DNA of 64,000 bases from Bryum argenteum (lineage: Eukaryota > Streptophyta > Bryopsida > Bryales > Bryaceae): assembly GCA_037043015.1 (NCBI GenBank), contig CM073324.1:18740097-18804096 (forward strand). The letters are read 5' to 3'. The position numbers were made by a program, and so were the translations under genes. Below, in pieces: positions 55,700-64,000 of this stretch (position 1 is its first letter; every line of letters starts with the position of its first letter). The notes below the pieces were generated by a model that saw nothing but the letters and a program-made list of their open reading frames with translations, was not told where the DNA came from and did not search any database.

Positions 55700-57101
55700 G
55701 GTATTGTTCTAATTTCCCCTTGTCCGGTGGCCATCGGGATATTAGCATTACGAACGGACACTTCATTCACGCCGGCCCCGTAGAAAGGACAGGAGTTTCT
55801 ATCTATCTATCTGGAATCAATAGTTCAATACTCTTGGTAATTTTATTTTATCAAAAGTAAAAACTTATAGCATTTCAAATCTTATTAAAATCTAACACTA
55901 ATCTACCTAGTGAGTGAGAGGTTACTTTATTAACCTCTGAGGGCACTATTTGCATGCTTTACCCTTTTTCAGTGCAGAATACAAAATAAATCTACTTCTA
56001 TAATAAAATACCGTACGACGATCCTTCCTACCCACCAACGTACCAACATACAAACCTACCTACCTACCTTCTTTTATATATTCTGGATTACGTATTAAAA
56101 ATTTATAAAACCACAGGCATATATAGAAATAATAAACATTATATCGTTTGAGGAAATGGTAAACATGAGATACTTTTTTAAAAGTACCATATATAGAGCT
56201 TTTCGTCAAAACGACGAGGACCTTACTAGTAAATAAATTTTAAAAAACAAACAATTTTGTTTAATTTTTGAAGCTATTGTGATTTATGGGCAGATTATTA
56301 GAATAATTGAACATACACTGTGGTTTTGGCTAGATTTTAGCATGCCCTAATAGTATATTCAAACTTTGACTATGGATTTTTCCTAAAGTATGAGGAATTT
56401 GAAGCACAACAGGTCATTCTGAAAAGGAATGAAAAAAAGTCTATAACTTGCAAAAGGTTCCAAATTTTATGCTGCAAGAAGTTCCAAAATTTATGCTGCA
56501 AAATTTGAGAACATGCAGCCCTAACTAAAGTCAAACCAACTCATTTTGGGCCTCTCAATATGTCCCGGATTAACCCTCAACAAATGCTTTAATTTTCACA
56601 AAAAGGTATGTTGTATATCATACACGAATGCCCCTTTCAACATTAAAAAATGCATGTATGAAAATATTGAAATTCATGCCTTATAACTTCCTTCACATAC
56701 AAAAGAAACAAAACTTAGGGAAAGTAAAATCCCAATTCATGATTAGTTTTTGATGTTATTGCAATCTAATTGGTTTTGGGCAGATTTTGAGAATATCTAA
56801 GCATATACAGCAGTTTTGGGTAGATTTCAGCATGCCCAAATAGTATATACAAACTATGGAAGTGAAATATTTCCTAAAGTATGAAGATTTTTTTAGCAAG
56901 AATGGTCTTGTTGGAAATGTATGGGAAATCTTAAGTATACTCATTGAGTTCCAACTTCAAATGATCTTTGTTTAGTATATAAAATCTTGACCAAGGTCAA
57001 AAAGACCCTAATTGAGCTTCACTCTTCTTCTAGGAACAATGTAAGGTGCGAACCGGAAGCGCATTATAGAGTATTAACAACACCCATTCTCAAACAAGCC
57101 C
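55700..57101. repeat. AT-rich repeat-derived interval
   Basis: No gene seen. Contains a diverged direct repeat of about 140 bp (about 56,275-56,400 and 56,755-56,885; shared GGGCAGATT, TTTCAGCATGCCC-like and TTTCCTAAAGTATGA blocks). A block at about 56,150-56,235 (ATACTTTTTT...GTACCAT) also occurs diverged at about 47,955-48,040. Confidence 0.6.
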
Positions 57102-58037
57102 TTAACCCCTAAAAATCCAGGGGTTTCCTCGACCTCCAGAACCAAAAACTGCCATTTTTCACCTTCGTTGGGAGATGGGGAAATGGAGAAACTTTTTTTT
57201 CTGTTTTTAGACTTTGAACCGTAAGATCTTGTACCTAACTTGTATACAAAGGACTGGTCAAAATTTCAACCGTTGGATGTTTTTCATTTGTGAGATCATA
57301 ACAATCAAAGTTTGACCAACACTTTTTTTTTGCCATTGCGTGAGAGGCATTGTCTAAATGGTGCCAAGGGCAACTTGATGATTGTTATTCCAAATATTTT
57401 TCCCTCATTTTTTTTCATGTAGGTATTCAAGTTGGTTATGCTCATGCAAAATTTTAGAGACCAATTCCACTTTTTGACCTTAATGTAAAATATTTTATGA
57501 AAGAAGGTCTAAAAACAACCATATAGTAAAACAAGCACCACGTATGATATATTTAGTTTGAGAAAAATCTCGACGGTGAGAAGGTGCATTTATGATAATG
57601 TGAATTTTGAAAAAAAAAATCTTGGAAAAAATCCAAAATCTCGAATTTTGGCAATTTTTGAAAGAAAAAATTGTAAAATTACTAGAAATTGTGAAGATTG
57701 TTTTTGAAAGTTTTGGAGGCTGCCCTTGTAAAATTGGTAAACTTTTTGACTTCGGACACATTGGAATTTGAATAGTAATTTGGTAATGAACATATTTCTA
57801 AAAAAAAAAAAATTAAAAAAAATTATTTTAAACTGCCCGATTTGGACTTGAAACCTAAAATTTCTAGATGAAGGTTATAAAATTAAAATTTGACTTTGAA
57901 AATTTTACCACATACACATTACTGCATGTGGAGCACCCAATAAAAATCTTAGGCAAAAATATCAGTTTAAATGCTTAAAATGAGCTGCCCGAAATCTCAG
58001 AAAACCGAATCGGCTTTCCTGGATTTTTAGGGGTTAA
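57102..58037. mobile_element. TTAA-type element (family 1), compact 936-bp copy
   Basis: Exact 20-bp terminal inverted repeats, TTAACCCCTAAAAATCCAGG at both ends. Non-coding. It serves as the reference for the larger copies at 26798-28359 and 47190-49455. Confidence 0.8.
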
Positions 58038-58713
58038 AGGTGATGATGAAGGGATTTGATAAGGAGAGATTTGGGGCCCAAATCCTTGAAGATCAATAAG
58101 AAGCTCCATCCAAAAACTCTAATTTGACATATTATACAGTCACAATTGCCAACTGAAGTTTATAGTTCTCAAATAAGCCTCTTAAGGAGAGAATACTAAG
58201 AATTTTTATTCGATGCTAATTCTATAAATTTGAAGAATATTCTCTAGAGAACAAGCTTTGAAGGTTGCGAGTCCTTTGAATGATTGAGGCCAAGGCCATT
58301 TAGACTTAGAGGATTTCTTCTTGCAATACTTGGATGACACATGCCCCACTCCTACAATAGGCAGACTACTCAAAACGTACATATTATATTTTAGGGTTAA
58401 TTTTTGTTGTGCTGACCATGAATATTCTAGACTGCACCATTATAGAAACATGTAGAAAACCTCATTCAAAAATTCACAATAAATTCATATGAGACTCTAC
58501 AATCTCTAATCTTCTATCTATTTTGCCCATGCACACAATAACTGACACGACTAACTTTACAATAAATCTAACATTTGTGTCCTAATTGAGCACCCTACCT
58601 TACCTCTCGATACTTGGCCATATTTTTCGTGGTATCTAAGCTCCATTTCTACTTACCTTTACGATAATGCTACTTATTATCTACAAATTTACATGCATTA
58701 TGGCTTACAGTAT

Positions 58714-58944
58714 GGCCAAGGTCTCATCGCATCTGGGTAAAAGAGAAAATGAAACCACATAGTGAAAGTGAATAATTTATTTTGTCCAAATTATTTATTT
58801 ATTAATATTTTTCTTTAAAAAAGACTAGAGATTTCAAATAATGTCAATCCAAAACATGGAACTCAAAAATGAACCCCAAAATTAAACCCCTACACCGCTT
58901 TAGTTTACATAACCCTAATTACATGATGCGATGAGACCTTGGCC
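58714..58944. mobile_element. 231-bp MITE with perfect 20-bp terminal repeats
   Basis: GGCCAAGGTCTCATCGCATC at 58714-58733 and its exact complement at 58925-58944. No evident target duplication. AT-rich non-coding interior. Confidence 0.75.
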
Positions 58945-59096
58945 CCGGACAAGGCGGGATGCATACCTCAGCTAAAGGGAAAGATTTGGGAGGTGGAGTT
59001 GTGCTTTCCACGCAGTCTTGTCGGCATGAAAAGTATTCCGACAACATAACGATGAGAGGCGTGTATCAAAACCCCACAAGGTATTGTTAACTCTTA

Positions 59097-59664
59097 GGGC
59101 CACTTCACACTATGGCAGAAGGTCGAGAGGCCGTCGATTTTAGCCAATCAAATTGCAGGAAACCATAGTTTCGGCCTCTCGAGCCTTCGCACTAGAAACC
59201 AAAGTCCACCAACCGTCACCCTCCAAATGGCCAACGTGGCAGCGCTTTTTGACCAAGGCGACGGCCTCTCGTCGTTTGTTTGGGTCTTGCATTTTGCAAG
59301 ACCCAAACTATGGTCGAGAGGCCGTCACATTTTATTCATAAAAAATTCAAAAACTTACAAAATCTTGGCCGTTAGATCAAAAGGATGCCTTGGACAAGGA
59401 ATAAAGTGGTATGGGTTTGGACTTTGGGCTTGGCCTTTGGAGGCTTCACACTACGACCATCCAAGTTGAGAGGTGATGGGAGTTCATGGCCAAAGCTTTA
59501 GACTTTGGGCTTGGCCTTTGGAGGCTTCACACTATGCTCGTCCAAAGACTCCAATTACAATATTTTATTGGTTATTTTCAGTAAATTTCTTTGGACTCTC
59601 AACAAAGTTTGGACTCTCAATCCTACTGCCTCTCGACTTGGACAGCCATAGTGTGAAGCGGCCC
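59097..59664. mobile_element. Tourist-like (PIF/Harbinger-type) MITE, 568 bp
   Basis: Terminal repeats GGGCCRCTTCACACTATGG match at 18 of 19 and are flanked by TTA on each side (59094-59096 and 59665-59667), the 3-bp target typical of PIF/Harbinger. Inside is a tandem pair of about 82 bp (about 59,410-59,550) that repeats the TTCACACTA motif. Confidence 0.75.
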
Positions 59665-60026
59665 TTAACCCTTGAATGCCTAAGGTGACCCGAGGGGTCA
59701 TGTTCCAACATAATCTCCTCTATAGCTCTCAAATTTTCACTTATATTCTGATGTCAAACTGGTCACCTTCCTGTGATGCATTCAAAAAGTGAAATTTTAG
59801 AATTCAAATCACAATTTGTATGAGTTCTTTTGTGCTTTGAAAGAATTGTGGTAGGTAGGTTGGGGTTGTACATAACCTTGTAGGAGGTTGCAAGCTCATC
59901 ATTGATTGGATGATTCATGATGTCCAAGTCCAAAAAGTACACTATTCATGATGCTCAAGTCCAGAAGATGCTATGATCCAATTTTGGGCTGCCCCAACCC
60001 GTATAGCTAAACGTTTAAGGGTTGAA
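59665..60026 (+). mobile_element. TTAA-flanked MITE (family 3), copy 1
   Basis: Starts TTAACCCTTGAATGCC and ends CGTTTAAGGGTTGAA, a degraded form of the family terminus. About 362 bp, alignable throughout with the 60241 copy. Confidence 0.75.
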
Positions 60027-60240
60027 GGCCCATGGGGTCTGAAATGCCAGCCCAAAATTGGATCACATGATTTTTATTCTATTGAATTCAATCAAATAAT
60101 GTATCAATTAGTTGCGAAATCAATACATACATGCACCAGGATACTAAGTATCCGAAGAGTCAGATTTTTGTATTTTTTTTTACTATCTAAGTACTATCTA
60201 GAAGTAACCTTGCCTAGCTCCCACGCGTGAGAGTTCCTCC

Positions 60241-60610
60241 TTAACCCTTAAACGCCCGAGCAAGCCCAAGGGGCTTGATTCCAATAGAATCTTCCCTGTA
60301 GCTCTCATTGTACTCAACGTTTCACTTATATTTTGATGTCAAACTGGTCACCTTCTTCTGATGCATTCAAAAAGTGAATTTTCACAATTCAAATTACAAT
60401 TTGTATGAATGATTTTGTGGGTTGAAAGGATTGTGGTAGGTAGGTTGGGGTGGTACATAACCTTGTAGGAGGTTGCAAGCTCATCATTGATTGGTCCATT
60501 CATGATGCCCAAGTTCAAAAAGTGCACTATTCATGATGCCCAAGTCCAAAAGATGTTGTGATCCAATTTTGGGCTGCCCGTTTTAGACCCCAAGGGCGTT
60601 TAAGGGTTAA
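60241..60610 (+). mobile_element. TTAA-flanked MITE (family 3), copy 2
   Basis: 370 bp with intact termini TTAACCCTTAAACGCCC and GGGCGTTTAAGGGTTAA. Non-coding. Confidence 0.85.
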
Positions 60611-60920
60611 CACCCTACGGTGTCTTCAGACCCTTACTTCCCCAGCTGCAAGCCGAGGTTTTCAATCAAGTAGCGTGCCCATCGGTACTTGCCACACCTT
60701 CCTTCGGAGTCCTCTTCTGTCACATTCAACGAAATGCGAAGTATGTAACTAATTGTTACCAAAGCGATCCAGGAAAATGGATGAGTGTTGCAGGTACTAT
60801 TGGATCAGTTGTGTCGTCCGAAACCACGCGGTATTCAGTGCTTCCACCAGAGATTCCCATATCCTCAATTCGGGTTGATGAGGAGACCACAGTGCATCTG
60901 AGAATATTCCTGTGCAGCGA
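60611..60920 (+). other. Low-copy interval with possible exon-like sequence
   Basis: About 310 bp between two MITEs with balanced base composition, unlike the AT-rich surroundings. An AG at 60792 is followed by an open frame (GTIGSVVSSETTRYSVLPPE onward) to about 60,950. I recognise no family and cannot show splice partners, so this is only a candidate exon or gene fragment. Confidence 0.2.
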
Positions 60921-61241
60921 TCACACCATCTTTTGGACTTGGGCATCATGAATAGTGCACTTTTTGGACTTGGACATCATGAATGAACCAATCAACGATG
61001 AGCTTGTAACCTCCTACGAGGTTATGTACAACCCCAACCTACCTACCACAATCCTTTTAAAGCACAGAATCACTCATACAAATTGTGATTTGAATTGTAA
61101 AATTTCACTTTTTAATTGCATCACAAGAAGGTGACGAGTTTGACATCAAAATATAAGTGAAAAGTTGAGTACAGTGAGAGCTACAGAGAAGATTCTGTTG
61201 GAATCAAGCCCCTCATGCTTACTTGGGCGTTTAAGGGTTAA
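60921..61241 (-). mobile_element. TTAA-flanked MITE (family 3), truncated copy 3
   Basis: Inverted relative to copy 2. Its right edge is GGGCGTTTAAGGGTTAA, but the other end is missing, breaking at TCACACCATCTTTTGG. It shares TTAA 61238-61241 with the next copy. Confidence 0.8.
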
Positions 61242-61607
61242 CTCTTAAACGCCCATGGAGTGTGAAACGGGCAGCCCAAAATTGGATCACAACATCTATT
61301 GGACTTGGGTATCATGAATAGTGCACTTTTTGAACAAGGGCATCATGAATGCACCAATCAATGATGAGCTTGCAACCTTCTACAAGGTTATGTACAACCC
61401 CAACTTCGCTACCACAATCCTTTCAAAGCACAAAATCACTCATACAAATTGTGATTTGAATTGTGAAATTTCACTTTTTGAATGCATCACAAGAAGGTGG
61501 CTAGTTTGATATCAAAATATAAGTGAAAAGTTGAGTACAGTGAGAGCTACAGAGAAGATTCTGTTGGAAGGTGACCCCTCAGGTCACCTTGGGCGTTTAA
61601 GGGTTAA
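61238..61607 (-). mobile_element. TTAA-flanked MITE (family 3), copy 4
   Basis: 370 bp, TTAACTCTTAAACGCCC to GGGCGTTTAAGGGTTAA, in the same orientation as copy 3, tail to head with it. Confidence 0.85.
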
Positions 61608-64000
61608 GCATAAAATTCAGCTCATCAGACTTAAACCGCAAAAATGTAAATTGAGCATTCAACTCTGCAGCAACTCAAACTTCAATCTTCCTAAAGGCAC
61701 TCGAAGTTGATTACAAAGCTGTTTTCACCACTTCTATTGATGTTAATCAGGCCAAAGATCTAAACCACTTGCACTGAAATTCCTTGGATTTGCACGATTG
61801 TGTTATAAACGGTCATCCTCTTTGATTGCTCATGTTTCCTTGACAACATGCCTCCAATTATGCTGAGTTTCTAAGATGGATGAAACTGATGATGGTGGAA
61901 TAATGGTTAGGGGGCTTAGAATGTAGGGTTTTAGCAGTTAAGGTATAAGATTACCGTATATAAAAATGGGACCGGTGAGATGTCTACCAACCAAGGAATT
62001 TTACCTTTTTCGAGTTTTGTTGTTCGTACACATGAATATGATGGTAACACATGTTTTGATTGTTTGGATTCTTCACTCAACAATTATTCGGTACTCTTTT
62101 TTAATATCAAAGACTTGCCATTGTAGTTGAGTTTTAACATGTACACCCATGTGAGAAATCAAGATTTTACCTAGGTTTTATAGTCCATATGAGGGTGATT
62201 GGGTGAAAAATATGTAGGTATATTCCTAACTCACCTAGGAACAAGAAGAGTTTCAAATCATAATTTCTCCCAAAATGGTCTATTTGGTACCTACACGACT
62301 ACTTACTCATTCTTTAACAAGGATAATAAAACTTTTTTTTCAACTTGAACGTTATGATCTCACAACTGGTGAGATATTTGGATTTAAGATTTGACGTACA
62401 TATACATGTTTAAGTTAGTAACTCGATCCTATGGTTACATACTTCAAAACACATCAAAGAACAAAAATCTTTACTTCTCGTTGAAAAAGGGTAATTTTAA
62501 AGCTTCATGGCGGTTATGAAGCCGTGGTCCTTTTGGGGTTAAATTAAGGGGAAGGAAATATTGGAATGAGTAGAATTGGTGACACCAAGATAAGAAAAAC
62601 CATATTCAGATACAATTTTACGTATCCAAATAAGCAACAAAAATCAAGAATATGAAACTCCATTAATTTTCTTTTGTGGAGGTAGTAAACAGACTATGTT
62701 TTCAAATCGACATGAAGATAAATAGGTAACTACTCAATCAAATAACACTAACTGTTATAATCTTCAATAATAAACAAGAAGAAAATCTAGAAGAAAATGT
62801 GAGCTGCCATGAAGTTGTACCTCAATTTCAAAGTATAGGAAAAAGTACAAAATTGACCCTCAAAGATTGCATATTTACTAAAATGACCCTCACTTTTGTG
62901 AAATTACTTGAGTGACCCTCGTTGTTCATGAAGCACGTTTCTATACCATCTCTTTGCACTACAATTTTAGAATTCACATTTACATTCGCAAGCAAGGACA
63001 ATAAATTCACATTTGCATTTGCAAGCACGACATCAAGATAACAAATTTGAAGATAGAAGTGCTTGAATTCTAGAAATACCACTGAGTTGTCATCTAAACT
63101 GATCAAAGTCAACATCTGGTGTATTCAGGGTTAAAGGTTTGTGGGGTTTAATCCTTGCATTTGAATGACTTGAAAGGGCTTCCAAGTTTTAAGGGTTAAG
63201 TATTAAAAACTTTGTGTGCTCAATGAAAATAGCATAAGAATTCTCTGAACGGATACTGAGATGTCCATTAAATCCAAGTATATTCCAATGGATGGTACAG
63301 ACTTTCTTGTAGCAGTGAAGAGGTAGACCAATGAGGCTTGCCGGGAAATGTACAGTATTTCTGTCGGCAACCTCCCTCCTGCCTTCGCACTCTCCGAAGC
63401 TCCTCGATCGCCACCACTGACATGGCCTTAGCACGATCCACAACCAGTGAGGTTGTGCGTGTTTCTGGGGTTCTTTCCTAGTGCAAACGAAACGAATTCT
63501 TCAGGATTTCGATGCGATGTGTGTGTAGATGAAACGAAGTCAGCGTGCCACGGCTACGGCGGTTTAGCCTTCCGCTGGCCATACCGACAACCGAAGTTTC
63601 TTAGAACGATTCCGTTATCAGAGAGCAGAGTAGTACCAAGCGGATTGGACAGTGTTGTTCATGATGTACCAGTGCACAAGGCATTCAGGGACGTCGTGGT
63701 CTTACAAATCTGTGGCGTGACCTAGTTGCGATTCAGTTTTAGGTTTCGGTCTTTTCCTGTTGAAGCGGATCGGAGAAGACGGTGGGATTTGCGTGGGAGA
63801 GAGAGAGGAACAACATGGCACCGTGAAAGTGGTTTTCGTCCCTCTTTGCATTTCCAGTGTCCATACTGTCACTGTGGAAGGGGTTTCACTTTCCATCTCA
63901 CTCCATGACACAAGTGGTGCTTATATTTCAGACAATGAGAATGAGGCGCCACGATGCGCCACGCTGTGCTGCGAAGGGGTTGCTACCTCAAGGGAATTCA
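61608..64000. other. No supported gene
   Basis: AT-rich to about 63,350. TTAA-flanked termini of the same type appear singly (GGGGTTAA near 62,542, AAGGGTTAA near 63,197), suggesting further degraded elements. From about 63,400 the base composition becomes balanced and could be the start of a gene beyond the window, but no frame has a recognisable domain. Confidence 0.5.

Noticed and set aside
63447..63911. Open frames on both strands at the right edge as genes
   Set aside because: Neither has a recognisable domain or splice context; the composition change alone is not enough to call a gene.

Overview
This is a stretch of plant nuclear genome. The evidence is two intron-rich housekeeping genes with GT-AG splice sites, namely a homologue of the plant TPR protein SRFR1 and a homologue of the spliceosomal DEAD-box helicase PRP28 (plant RH21). 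It also holds AP2-domain proteins, plant telomere-type repeats and many plant-style transposons. Introns are short (about 80-500 bp) and the intergenic DNA is AT-rich and full of repeats. I infer a land plant, probably a non-seed plant such as a bryophyte, but the sequence does not prove this.

Layout. 1-2.4 kb: low-information DNA with two tandem repeats. 2.4-10.4 kb (minus): SRFR1-like TPR gene. 10.7-14.5 kb: spacer with two small foldback elements. 14.5-22.8 kb (plus): PRP28-like helicase. 23.6-25.6 kb (minus): intact single-exon AP2-domain gene (copy A), convergent with PRP28. 26.8-28.4 kb: two nested TTAA-flanked elements. 28.4-31.4 kb: second copy of the PRP28-tail/AP2 segment (copy B, one nonsense codon). 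32.4-47.1 kb: a dispersed repeat split by a 14.1-kb transposon. 47.2-51.1 kb: two abutting TTAA-type elements. 51.6-54.3 kb: third PRP28-tail/AP2 segment (copy C, internal deletion). 54.8-55.7 kb: an unoccupied copy of the repeat hit by the transposon, with a tRNA-like head. 55.7-61.6 kb: a graveyard of MITEs of at least four families. 61.6-64 kb: no supported gene.

The main discovery is the element at 32,880-46,982. It has about 30-bp terminal inverted repeats (27/30 matching) and a 4-bp target duplication (ACAT). An empty-site paralogue at about 55,190 confirms both junctions to the base. It carries, in two divergent blocks, a DUF7869-like putative DDE transposase (minus strand) and a plus-strand set: a large protein with a ParB/sulfiredoxin-like segment, an FCP1-like HAD phosphatase and a second HAD-like protein lacking the catalytic aspartates. 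It is studded with about 30 copies of a 19-bp palindrome (type TATCGGCTGGCAGCCGATA) that I see nowhere else in the window. The genes carry frameshifts and stops, so this copy is probably dead, but the design (large transposon, ParB-like protein, parS-like palindromes, HAD pair) looks like an undescribed mobile system.

The second story is a segmental triplication. The 3' end of PRP28 plus the neighbouring AP2 gene was copied twice, leaving helicase tail fragments upstream of two decayed AP2 copies.
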